Assembly (NCBI GenBank): GCA_022457155.1 | Contig: JAJGOT010000286.1 | Coordinates: 900,001 to 964,000, forward strand | Source of the DNA: Cladopsammia gracilis | Taxonomy: Eukaryota; Cnidaria; Anthozoa; Scleractinia; Dendrophylliidae | Direction: 5' to 3' | DNA length: 64,000 bases | Shown here: piece after piece, positions 1 to 9,722 of the stretch | How the letters are laid out: each line of letters opens with the position of its first letter | Position numbering within the stretch: position 1 is the stretch's first letter | Made by a program: the position numbers and the translations under genes | The notes under the pieces: model-generated | Database searches by the model: none | Seen by the model: the letters and a program-made list of their open reading frames with translations, nothing else | Told to the model about the DNA's origin: nothing

Positions 1-689
1 TGAGTAGTTATTTTACCCCACAATTTCCCTGGGCTTCAAAGCCCCCGCCTCTTTACATAATTTAAGACAGTTTATGGGAAATTAAGCACACAAATACTGG
101 GCACTGATTGGCTGAGTGGGTGTGACCATTTTCTAAAAGTTGTTAAGAGCTGCGTGGTATCTGAAAATCCACGCCAGTGAAAGCTCAAACATTTGGAGCA
201 GAAATCAGGAATGGTTGTGGACACGAGGGCTTCATGCCCAGTAACCTGAAACGCTAGAATTTCATTCACTAAACTTTCATCACCGCTCACAGAGGAAAAT
301 ATTTGAAAGTTTACTTTAAATTACTGTATTGTCCAAAGTATCAATGATCTTCAATGCGCTCGATGCCTTTTTTCAAGTTAATTTCTCTGGAATTTGAGGC
401 CAAATTGAACATATTATGGTTCCAAGTAAAATGTTTCCGAGTCATGGGAAAAACAAATAGATTTTAGTTCACCATTACATGCCCTCTGATTAACAACGAT
501 TTGACGTCAAAACAGTTGCGGAATTCCTCACTTTGTTTTCACCATACTATTACGTCAAACTGTTATTTATCAGAGGATATGTTAAAATGTATTCGTTGAA
601 TAAAACTTCTTTCCAGGCTCCATTCTCGTCCCCAGAGCTGCTTGGTCCTCTTAACCGCTGGAGACTGGGCATTAAATGTGTTTGAAAAC
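1..689. other. A+T-rich flank, no gene seen
   Basis: No convincing exon, signal or conserved protein was found on either strand. A short stretch near 150-170 (GAGCTGCGTGGTATCTGAAA) recurs with one change near 39249-39268, so part of this flank is repeat-derived. Confidence 0.5.
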
Positions 690-790
690 GAATTATTTAT
701 ATCTAATTTAATGGGAAAAAGAGTTCAGTATCAAATTCAGCACATCAATTTTAGTAAAACTGTAAAGTTTCGTAAAGATTGCTCGTACAG

Positions 791-1964
791 AGGGGGACAT
801 TAGGGGGCTCTGAACACCGCAGCACCGCGAAAATAATTACCGAACACCGCATCACCGCAAGAAAAGTCGACAAAACACCGTCACCGCAATATATATTTTT
901 GTCAAGTTACTTATAAATGATAAAGGCTTAGGATGGTGACCGGCACCGTATTGAAGATTAACTAGACAGCATTGGACTGCTTTTTGTTACAAATTAAACA
1001 TAATGGTACGTGCTTTTCATAAATAAGTACGGAATAAATAACATAGAGGCTAAATTTAAATCTAACAAGGGTCAAACAGGAAACGGCATCACCGCAGATA
1101 ATTTCGTTCCACCGAACACCGCAGACTTAAGGTTACAGTGTACCTTCGGGGGTGTCTCCAGTGTAACAGCTCTAGCGTCTTAAGATTACACTTAATATAC
1201 CTAAACCCAGATATCAAATTAAAGCTTATAGAGCTGGCTATCTAAATATGGAAACCATTTGGTAATAAAATGAATTGTCGAATTTTTTACGACGTCTAAA
1301 TTCGAACGTCCGAATCAGCTTTAAAACGCTACAACTCAAAGCGATTATTATATTTTGCTAATTTGATTTGTTCTCGGATTTCCGGACACGAAGCGCTAAA
1401 AAAACGTGTCGGCGATTTCCCATATTCAATTGCAGTGAAAAGTTACAGAATATTTTCGAAAAGGGGAGAAAAAAAAATGGAATGATCGCACGGAAATGGC
1501 TCTTGACGAAAAAGTTTTCGAAATTAAGAAATTCGCCGACACGTTTTTGTTGATTAGATGTTAGCCTAGCTTCTGTCCAAATTTTAGGAAAATCGAACAA
1601 ATTTCCTTTGAGTTGTAGCTCTTTAAAGTGTCCCCAACAAGCGAAAAATTAACTTTGAGAAAACGGTGCTCAAAAAAACATATCGCTTAATAAACAAACT
1701 CCGCCCACAAAAGTTATACCGTCATTTCTCCGTCAATTTTCACTATTTTTCGATAATTTTTTTTTGGATGAAAGTTCATTCTGTAAACTTTATTTCAAAG
1801 CCAAAAAAAATTTTTCAAGAAATTTTCGATCTGAAGGTACACTGTAACCTTAAATGCGCAAACATCGCACACCGTAGGGTTTGAGATCACCGCAAGCTGG
1901 TATTTTATTTACCGCAACACAGCATAAAATAATGAGCAACACCGCAAATCCCCAATGCCCCCCT
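791..1964. mobile_element. hAT-like non-autonomous element with CACCGC repeats
   Basis: It starts AGGGGGACATTAGGGG and ends CCCCAATGCCCCCCT, an imperfect terminal inverted repeat. It is flanked by an imperfect 8-bp duplication (TCGTACAG at 783-790, CCGTACAC at 1965-1972). Near both ends it carries many copies of CACCGC, mostly as AACACCGCA or ATCACCGCA, nearly all in the same orientation. An 8-bp duplication and subterminal motifs are typical of hAT transposons, so the superfamily is an inference. Without the nested TTAA element it would be about 450 bp and is too short to encode a transposase. Confidence 0.6.
1131..1849. mobile_element. TTAA-flanked MITE, copy 1 (719 bp)
   Basis: It is flanked by TTAA on both sides (1127-1130, 1850-1853). 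It has perfect 17-bp terminal inverted repeats, GGTTACAGTGTACCTTC and its complement. A TTAA duplication is the hallmark of piggyBac-type transposition. It is nearly identical along its whole length to the copy at 56391-57110. It holds no long ORF, so it is non-autonomous. It lies inside the hAT-like element and is therefore the youngest insertion at this site. Confidence 0.85.
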
Positions 1965-2423
1965 CCGTACACTGACGGAGATATGAACTTTTGAAACTTA
2001 GTTCTCTTGCCTAATTTTCAGAAAGAAATGTATGGGAAAAACACGAAAACGAGGCTGGACGGGCAATGTATTCCCGTCCACCATACATTTCTTTGTAAAA
2101 ATGCTCAGTTTAAAAATTTCATATCTTCGTCAGTTTGCTAGCAATCTTTACAAAACGTTGTAGTTTTACTAATATCGATGTGCTGAATTTGAACTATTTG
2201 ATGCTGGGCTCTTTTTCCCAATAAACTAAATATATTTTTGTGCCATGCTAGCGTGATATTAGTTTATCCTCCCCAAGATGGAAGGCCTGACAGAATACTA
2301 AGTATACCTTGTATGTTCAATTTCCCTGTATATTTTAACATAATTTATAAACCAGATCAACACAACTTACACGTAAAATGTAGCATTTTAATCTATATTT
2401 GACTACAAAATACAATACACCTA

Positions 2424-2715
2424 TGGGGTGGATCCAGGTTTTTAGCAGAAGGGGTTTGATGAAGGGGGCCACTGAAGGCGTCCCCCCTGTAGGGGGGTCC
2501 CGGGGGCATTCCCCGGAAAAATTTTGAAATTTCAAGTCCTCGGAAAAGCGATTTCCGCCATTCAGAGGCCAAGTCAGCACGTTTTAATATATTTTCATTT
2601 TTTAAAGTTAAAATGCCATTTTGTATTTATTTTATATTTTTACAAGTTTTTGACGTTAGCTATTTTAATTTAGGGGGTTCGATTAAACCCCCCGAACCCC
2701 CCTAGATCCGCCCCA
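2424..2715. mobile_element. MITE with GGGG-rich inverted termini
   Basis: The ends TGGGGTGGATCCAGG (2424-2438) and CCTAGATCCGCCCCA (2701-2715) are inverted repeats of each other. The subterminal parts are rich in GGGGG and CCCCC runs. It carries no coding capacity and lies downstream of the asparagine synthetase gene. Confidence 0.6.
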
Positions 2716-2800
2716 GCACCTACAATAGCTTCACTTTATTTTAACATTGCTTTGAATGTTTTACCTTGTGTATAACTGGAAGTGCTCTCAGCATCCCAAT

Positions 2801-2806
2801 TTTTAT
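2801..2806 (-). terminator. Possible poly(A) signal for asparagine synthetase
   Basis: TTTATT on the plus strand is AATAAA on the minus strand, about 700 nt past the stop codon. It is the nearest canonical hexamer I saw downstream. There is no direct evidence of use. Confidence 0.3.
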
Positions 2807-3507
2807 TTGCTATAACTTCACAGGCATGTTGAACACACCAATATTAACACAATCATGAGGGCACCTGTTAAGATCCATTCCAAATTTGCTGAAATGACGA
2901 CGAACAACAATAAGACTCAATACAATTATGAACTTGCAGCGTGGTAGTGCACAAAACTCTGACAGCAACACATGAACCTCGCAAAATGACATGGTTTGAA
3001 ATATTTCAGACAAGAGGAATGTACACCCCCTAACAGGGCCTATAAATAAAGTCAACTCCATGTATAATGAACCACTACCATGAACATTTTGGAGGCCATG
3101 GGTGGGTGTGAATAATAGTGGGAGTTATGTTCAGTAAATCCTATCTACTTGCACTTCAACTGCTGTCTCAAGTAAGGAACAGTAACTCTACAGTGGCACA
3201 GTAACAGCATAAAATTACAGGACCAGGAATGAAACCTGTTTTGATATTAACAACTAATGTGAACAATGAAATTGCCAATATGACTTTTGGAAACGCGTTT
3301 CATTGAAACATGTTTTGGTGCCGATGTAAACACAGCATAAAGGTGACGAAGCCAAGTCAAACCATTGACCAACTGGAATAAATTCAAGTGCAGCATGATT
3401 GAGCTATCATAAATATAGATCTCAGGGCAGAATTCTTTCCAAGTCATTGTTTTATAGTGGAATGCAGCAAAACAGTAAAGTTAACAGACAAGGTAAAGGT
3501 GTTCATA

Positions 3508-4268
3508 CTACTCTTTGTAATGCTTCAAGGTTCTGGCTGATGGATCAGTGGCATTAGTCCACTTGGGCATCCACACATATGGAATGAAATGGCTCTGGTC
3601 AGGAAAAAACTCTTCAAATATCTGCCTGTAGTAGAAGGCTTCTTTGGTCTTGGGAGTGTTGTAAGGGTACAGTTCAGCCGCCTGAGTCATTGCTTCATCA
3701 GGAACTTGGTTCTGGATGTAGTTCTGCAAGAGCTCATACCATGACTGGCCAGGTTTGGTAGACGACACACCATCAGAGAATGCCTCCTTTGCACGCCACA
3801 GAATCTCCTGGGGCAATGCATCTGTGTCATCAAACGAAGCTCGCAGGAGCCACTTCTCAATGCCATCTTTTGGCTGACGGATCTTTGGATCGAGGGACAG
3901 GAAGTAGGATGTGAAATGGACATCCAGGAAGGGAACTCGAATTTCCAGCCCATGAGCTGCCGTGGAGCGATCACCACGCAGAACATCATAAAGGTAAAGA
4001 TCTTTGAGCAGTCTCCTGGATTCTTCATCAGCTTCCTCGGCGCTTGGAGCCTTGTGGAAGTAGATATATCCTTGACACAGCTCATCAGAACCTTCCCCAG
4101 AGTAAATGACTACAGTGTCTGTTTCTTTACTGATGTACTTGCTCACAAGGTACATTCCCACCGAGGCTCGGATCGTTGTGATGTCCCAAGTCTCCAAGGA
4201 ATAGATAACATCACGTAATGCTTGAATTCCTTCCTCAGCTGTAAAGATGACTTCATGGTGTTCACTAC
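3508..4268 (-). CDS. ASNS: ASNS coding exon 2 (C-terminal synthetase part)
   Basis: The acceptor TTTCTTACAG lies just above 4268. The first two bases complete Gly305, and the exon then encodes 252 residues to a TAG at 3508-3510. It carries the GEGSDEL pyrophosphate-loop segment and the conserved tail ending HYKE. Confidence 0.95.
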
Positions 4269-5988
4269 CTGTAAGAAAAATATTTGCAAGAAATTAACCC
4301 TTTCACTCCCGGAGCCAATTATGAAGACATGTAGTATAGTTCTAATGTTTGAGTCTGTGGACAAAACCCTGTGGTGTGACCATTCAAATGAAACCTCTTC
4401 AGCAGTACTTTTACATGGTACCATTTGTTCTAACTTTTGAGTCTGTGGACGAAATCCTATGGTGTGACCATTCAAATGAAACCTCTTCAGCAGTACTTTT
4501 GCATGGTACCATTTGTTCTAACTTTTGAGTCTGTTGACGAAATCCTATGGTGTGACCATTCAAATGAAATCTCTTTGGAAGAACTTTTGCATAGTACTGT
4601 TTGTTTGTCAGTATTTGACAAAACAAAATTTGAGATTTTTCTTGAATTTTGATTTGGGACCAAACTTTAAGGGAGTTCAAACATCAACAAAAGCCTAGTT
4701 CTCATATGGTGGGGTGGGGAATACTGGGCAAATAGAGGCTACCTACGGTGTGTTCCTAAGCTGACATCCAACTTTATTTGCATGTGAAGTGTGTGCACGC
4801 TATGTAATTACCATTTAGTTAAATTTGTATGCTGCTTATTAATGATAGGTGTAATCCCTAAGGTTACTGCTCCAGCATATGGGAACAGGCGTCATAAGCT
4901 ATCCCAGGTCAGTTGTGTTTAATTTCGTGACTTGTCGTGGCTGGTGATTGTTATTCTTGCTCACTGCACTATATCGGAGAGAATAAAGAGATTATTCGTT
5001 GCCTAGACAACAATGAGACAGAAAGCATGCAGTGTCAACATCTGTCAAAATGGGTGATTGGAATGTTTAACTTACCAATATGTTTTGCCACTTTCTGAGC
5101 TGCTGCGACATCTGTACTTCCTTCCATTCCAATTGAGAAGGTCTGAATAGGGTAGTCAATCCCACATTCCTTTGCAAGCTTGGTTAGATAGGATGCCACT
5201 AAACTGGAATCCAGGCCTCCTGAAAGCAGACAGCCAATCCTACGGTCTGCCATCAGGCGCTTACGTACTGCTTCAGTGAACAGCTTTCTGATGTTTTCCA
5301 TGACATCGGGTGAGTCTGGCTTCACACTGGTTTCAAACACTGGAGGCTTTCCTATCTCTGTGTAGGGCTTTTGCTCAATAAATGTAGTTTGTCCTTCAGG
5401 TGACAAGCTATATGATGCATACTGGCCAGGAGGAAATGGTTTCACAACTATTTTATCTCCATTTTTTTCAAAGTTTTCAATGAAAGGAATAAGAGCCTTT
5501 GCTTCTGAGCTTAGAGCCAAAATTCCTGTGTTCTTCCCCTCAACAGACAAGGTAAACATTGGACGAATGCCGAAAGTGTCTCTACCAATGTGCACTTGTT
5601 TATTCTTGGTATCAATGACACAAAATGCAAAAACACCGTCCAACATTTGAGCCATCTTTTCAGCTCCAAATTTGTTGTAAAGATGAAGGATGACTTCACC
5701 ATCGCATCTTGTGAAATAGTCGAAGTCAAACTGCTTTCCCACTTCCTTGTGGTTGTATATCTCCCCATTGTAGATGAGGTACAGATGCGGCAAGGCCTTG
5801 ATTCTCATTGGCTGCATGCCGTAGAGATCATCTACAATGGCAAGCCGGTGAAAGGCAACACAGCAGTTTTGAAAGTGAGGAATTGTCTCCATGCGAAAGA
5901 CATCAGGTCCCCTTTGTGATATTTTCATGGCATAGCAGGCATACTTAGAGTAGTGTGGGATACCAAATATAGCCCAGATGCCACACAT
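3508..5988 (-). CDS. ASNS: Asparagine synthetase [glutamine-hydrolysing]
   Basis: It makes asparagine from aspartate, glutamine and ATP in the cytosol. Two coding exons, 5076-5988 and 3508-4268, join in phase 1 to give 557 residues, close to the vertebrate length. The N-terminal amidase half begins MCGIWAIFG, so Cys2 is the nucleophile after Met removal; RGPD (26-29) and GEIYNH (75-80) follow. The synthetase half carries the ATP-binding SGGLDSS (256-262), a GEGSDEL motif, and the family-typical C-terminus WMPKW then NATDPSART. The start is fixed by the obligatory Met-Cys. The intron (4269-5075) has clean GT/AG ends. A leader of 20 nt (5989-6008) precedes the ATG and follows a TTTCAG acceptor, so the first exon is non-coding (see 8018). 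Nothing is missing or frameshifted. Confidence 0.97.
4298..4682 (+). mobile_element. TTAA MITE with 88-bp internal repeat, intronic copy
   Basis: It begins TTAA-CCCTTTCACTCCC at 4294 and holds successive 88-bp units, each containing GAGTCTGT, TGTGACCATTCAAATGAAA and AGTACTTTT. The right end is eroded (GGGAGTTCAAAC). It lies in the ASNS intron antisense to the gene and has the same orientation as the copies at 17029 and 60564. Confidence 0.8.
5076..5988 (-). CDS. ASNS: ASNS coding exon 1 (glutaminase and ATP-binding part)
   Basis: It encodes 304 residues plus one base, from the ATG at 5986-5988 to the donor ATTG|GTAAGTT. The class-II amidotransferase domain occupies about residues 2-200 and the start of the synthetase domain follows. 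Confidence 0.95.
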
Positions 5989-6155
5989 GTTGACCCTTCA
6001 CTTTTGATCTGAAATAAAATTAAAAATTGTAAATCTCTCAGATTTTTTTCTCTGTCCCACACATGTGGCTTGATGAACATTACATCTTTCTCATTTCATT
6101 ATCATCTTTCTTTATTATTTTATTTATTTATTCTTCATCATATCTTAACTTCACA

Positions 6156-6359
6156 GGGTAATAGGTCCATGATAACCGTCACATCACCAAATGAAGAAGC
6201 CATAACAAGGGAAAATGTTTCTTTAGACCTAACAAGGGAAAACCTGTTTTAAAACAGCTTTTCCATCGTTAGGTTTTTCCTCGTTAGGTCTAAGAAACAT
6301 TTTCTCTCATTATGTTTTCTTCATTTGGTGACATGACGGTTATCATGGACCTATTACCC
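6156..6359. mobile_element. Fold-back MITE with 6-bp target duplication
   Basis: The arms start GGGTAATAGGTCCATGATAA and are inverted almost end to end. The direct duplication TTCACA sits on both sides (6150-6155, 6360-6365). It lies in the 5' UTR intron of ASNS and carries no ORF. Confidence 0.85.
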
Positions 6360-6687
6360 TTCACAGACGCTTTTCGGGCCTCAGGAATGCAGAAAATGGC
6401 ACTTTTAGAGGGTAAAGCCCAAAAAAATTTCCGGACCCGTAGATACCGCTCGATTCATGCCTTGGGCATGAAAAAAATTTCCCCCTCAGAAAAAACTCCC
6501 TATTTTCAATCTCCAGAGGTTGGCATCTCTGTGTTGGGAAATCAGATTTTTTTCTTTCTTCTGCGCTCGCAACATCAGATGAACATTAAATCTCTCTCAT
6601 TTCATTTTCGAGCTTAACATTTACCATCTTTCTTTACTTATCAAAGGAAGACTACAAGTCTAGTGTAAGGGTTTCTTTCTTCCCTCC

Positions 6688-6831
6688 ATTCTCTATTTTC
6701 GAATTGCCCATAACACACTTGTAAATGCTCTTGGGAGGACTGCATATTTCCAAGAGCATTTCAAAACAATAGTTTATGCAAAATTTTGGGGGTAAACAAA
6801 GTCTATTATGGGCAATTCGAAAATAGAGAAT
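6688..6831. mobile_element. Small MITE with 26-bp inverted termini
   Basis: Ends read ATTCTCTATTTTCGAATTGC and the inverse, extending through CCCATAA. A short inner hairpin (AAATGCTCTTGG/CCAAGAGCATTT) is at about 6724-6763. A single-arm copy of the same family is at 9650-9722. Confidence 0.75.
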
Positions 6832-6879
6832 TGTAAGCATTGTAACTTGAAACAAGTAAAGATTCATTTATTCATTCAT

Positions 6880-7302
6880 TGGCCAAATTCATATTAGAGA
6901 CGGAAAACCGTCTTGGACGGGAAAATCGTCTACAGACGGAAAACTCGTCTGATATGAATCCGGCGAAGGACGAGTTTCCCGTCTCAAATTTATCCGTCTA
7001 TTTTTCCATCTAGAAAAATAAGACGGGAAACTCGTCTTAGACGAAAAACTGTCTTAAATTCATATTAGACGCGAAAATCACGACGACTTTTTTGCGCTAT
7101 GCGCTTGCATGCGCTAGGAAAAGACTGGAACTAGAAAGACAGCAACTGTTTCTGAGTAAAAAAAATGGCGCCCAAGAAGAAGGTCACTGAGCAGCAGTCT
7201 CATGAAGACGATTTACCGTCCTTAAATTCATATCAGACGGTATTCTGTCTGATAGAATTCCGTCTGTGGCGAGTTTCCCGTCTTCTAATATGAATTCAGC
7301 CA
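6880..7302. mobile_element. MITE with internal GACGG repeats and a short PKKK ORF
   Basis: The terminal inverted repeats contain AATTCATATTAGA and TCTAATATGAATT. Multiple short inverted blocks of AGACGGGAAACTCGTCT type lie near both ends. The non-repetitive centre holds an ATG at 7165 opening a 42-codon frame that starts MAPKKKVTEQQSHEDD and then runs into the right repeat, ending at 7293. Confidence 0.7.
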
Positions 7303-8017
7303 TTGTGTATGACTTGTGTGTGTATGTATGTCAGCCGAAGTCACGAAATCAATATGATATATAAAATTGGATTAAAAGACAGAATTGAAGTCGTCAAGCC
7401 ATGGACAACTAATCGTCTCTAAAATATTGGTAAATTTGAAGGTGAACGATTTCTCTCTCTAATCCTATCACAAATTGGGCCATTCTGATTCACTCTCGTA
7501 AAGAGCTGTCGTGACATGGGATGATCGCTGTGGGAGATCTCAAAACAAATAATATCTCTATGATTTTTCACTAGACCTCACTTAGTCTTGTATTTGTACG
7601 CTATTCAGACTTGTAAAAGAGAAAGAATCCTGACCCATTACACTCCAATAGTATTTTCTTATGTAGAGTTTGTTTATTCAATATTAAAGTTTAGCTTACA
7701 TGGATTAAAATTTACTAGCAGAGAAAAACCGAGTATAGAGTCGTAAGGGAACCTAAAACTATATTATTAGAAGTGAGATTTCGACAACTCCGTAACTTTA
7801 TAGATCGAAATTTCTACTGGAGATGGGATGAATTGAAGTTGTATGTTTTGTACACGTGGCTAAACGGATGAACATTTTAAAGACATAAAAGATAGATATT
7901 AAACGAGTGTGAAACAAAACCATGGAGACATCGAAGCTTTCAACACCTTTCTTAGAGAAAGAAGCTACAGTTCGTCTACAAATTCTACCGTTTAGATGTA
8001 AAAATTTAAGAACTTAC

Positions 8018-8070
8018 CAAATCGACTTTAACACAACACGAAAGGCCGGCAGCGAATGCTTCTTTGTATT
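8018..8070 (-). other. ASNS: Probable non-coding first exon of ASNS
   Basis: A strong donor, GATTTG|GTAAGTT, lies on the minus strand at the lower boundary of this segment, which has no ATG. It would splice to the acceptor above 6008, giving a 2.0 kb leader intron. The upper boundary (start site) is estimated from the promoter elements just above and not seen directly. A cDNA 5' end would settle it. Confidence 0.5.
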
Positions 8071-8099
8071 TTTCGAAGCGGAAATCGGAAATTTTGGTC

Positions 8100-8161
8100 T
8101 GATGCAATACTGTCCATGCTGTCCACGTGAAAGCAAAAAATGCATGGCAGAATGTGATTGG
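8100..8161 (-). promoter_or_regulatory. Candidate ASNS promoter: CARE, E-box, CCAAT
   Basis: TGATGCAAT at 8100-8108 matches the C/EBP-ATF response element (TGATGNAAN). CACGTG is at 8124-8129. ATTGG at 8157-8161 is a CCAAT box read on the minus strand. The three lie 30-140 bp upstream of the presumed first exon. Mammalian ASNS is controlled by ATF4 through the same element class near its start site. The motifs are seen; their function is inferred. Confidence 0.45.
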
Positions 8162-8329
8162 TCAAAAAATAAATCGGTATTATCGGTATGCGAGGTACTT
8201 TTTGTGACAGTCGAGCAGTGTACATCAAGCAGTTTATTTTATCTGATTAATTTATTGTTATTCTTCGAATATAGACAAGAGAAAATGACGTTTTCTCTTA
8301 ATAAAAACAATTTCTTGTTGAAACTATGA

Positions 8330-8843
8330 GGTTTTCGGCACAGTACGCAGAGTCGAAGAGAGAGAAGTCACGTAATCCACAAGCTTAGGCGTGACGGGCC
8401 ATTGAGAGGGGAAAAAAGCGCGGAAGAAAATCCGATCGCATTGTGATTATTCTCTTGTAAGAGCCTGGTCGCACTGGGGGAATTTTGATCAAATATGTCT
8501 TTGTTTGAGATAAAAAGCTGTCATCACATCAAGTTTCCTAATGCGACCGGTTCGCAAAAAAAAAAAATAGGAAATTCCGGCTAAACTTCAAAGACGCCGT
8601 GGTGTATGCGTGGGGCAGGCCGATTTTGAAAAAAAATTACGCGTATGTTTTCGACAGCATGGACGGACAGTGCGACCCTAAAACGTTCTCAAATTTTTGC
8701 ACGGGCTAATTTTTGTTTTTCACTGTAGTGCGACCATCTGCTGAAGTATAAAAGATAGCATTTCTGGCGTGTCTAAAGGTCAAAAATCCTTTATCAGGAA
8801 AATCATATTCTTATTTTTAGGAAAATGATCTGTTGTGTACCAC
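8330..8843. other. No gene seen
   Basis: A+T-rich sequence with homopolymer A runs. No splice-flanked ORF or recognisable repeat pair was found. Confidence 0.4.
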
Positions 8844-9006
8844 AATAGGCCTATTTTGATATTTTAAAATTCTTACTTAGCGCCGAGGCTTAGTGAAATA
8901 AAAAAAATTATATTGAGGTTCAGGGATGAATAATTATTTATTTTGTTTCTTCTCCTAAGCCTCGAAGTGAAGTTAGAATTTTAATATATCGAAATTGGCC
9001 TATTGA
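8844..9006. mobile_element. MITE with about 50-bp inverted arms
   Basis: Left end AATAGGCCTATTTTGATATT and right end TATCGAAATTGGCCTATT are imperfect inverted repeats. They continue inward through an AATTCTTACTT block and a GAGGCTTAG block. A 60-bp A+T-rich spacer separates the arms. Confidence 0.7.
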
Positions 9007-9066
9007 ATGACAAAAATGGCCGTTTTTATGCTATAGAGACGCATTAATTATCCGTCCAGACGAATA

Positions 9067-9181
9067 ATGCGTCTGTCATGTTAAGCGTCTAGTGTAAAGA
9101 CGGGACGAACAACTAAAGACGCATTAACCGTCTGGACGAACTTGGGAAAACATTTGTAGTTCGTCTGGTTATGCGTCTCTC

Positions 9182-9218
<37 letters not shown>

Positions 9219-9275
9219 CGAACTATCTTTCGTAGTGCGTCGTTCAAGACGCGTTTCGAAAGATAGTTCGTCTAC

Positions 9276-9315
<40 letters not shown>

Positions 9316-9422
9316 CATAACCAGACGAACTACAAATGTTTGCCCAAGTTCGTCCAGACGGATAATATGTCTCTAGTTGTTCGTCCAGTCTTTACACTAG
9401 ACGCATAACATGACAGACGCAT
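9067..9422. repeat. Long near-perfect palindrome built of GACGCATTA/CGTCTGGACG units
   Basis: The arms run from about 9067-9231 and 9257-9422 around a 25-base loop. Each arm itself repeats AGACGCATTA and CGTCTGGACGAAC motifs, so many alternative stems are possible. It has no ORF. It resembles the GACGG-rich termini at 6880-7302 in style but is not the same sequence. Confidence 0.8.
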
Positions 9423-9564
9423 CATTCATTATTCATCATTTATATTGCCGCAACATGTTATATCATCTTGGTGAAGTACTTGTCTGGGCTGAATGGAATA
9501 CCGGGGTACTCGTCCCCATTCTTCTCGCGGCTCTGCCGCCAAATTCATCTCGATCTGGTCTGCC

Positions 9565-9722
9565 CCCCCCCCCCCCCCCCAAAAAAAAAAAAAAAAAACC
9601 GGCCAAATCCCACCAGCTACGCAGGCTAAACTTGGTATAAAAATCAACGGAATTCTCTATTTTCGAATTGCCCATAATACACTTTGTTTGCCCCCCAAAT
9701 TTTGCATAAACTATTGTTTTGA
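9565..9722. repeat. Poly-C/poly-A tract and single-arm MITE fragment
   Basis: An unbroken C run is followed directly by an A run (about 9565-9598). At 9650-9722 there is one arm of the element seen at 6688-6831, including CTATTTTCGAATTGCCCATA and AAATTTTGCATAAACTATTG. Confidence 0.6.

Larger units (their letters stand above)
690..2232. mobile_element. Palindromic (fold-back) element interrupted by a later insertion
   Basis: The left arm (about 690-790 and 1973-2010) is matched by an inverted right arm (about 2100-2232). Both carry the string TCAAATTCAGCACATC, a GTAAAACT block, a GATTGCT block and a GACGRAGATATGAA block. The turn of the palindrome contains stems at 2022-2035/2081-2094 and 2057-2063/2073-2079. 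The left arm is split by the element at 791-1964, while the right arm is uninterrupted and shows the sequence before insertion. No transposase remains. The outer ends are approximate. Confidence 0.65.

Noticed and set aside
3687..4218. Additional ORFs overlapping the ASNS exon
   Set aside because: They lie in other frames of a clearly coding exon.
4411..4680. Open frames through the 88-bp repeats (also at 43637 and 60689)
   Set aside because: The open frame arises because the unit lacks a stop in that frame; no start, splice or conservation supports translation.
6888..7300. Spaced GACGG repeats as a CRISPR array
   Set aside because: The repeats are short, inverted, irregularly spaced and lie in a eukaryotic MITE.
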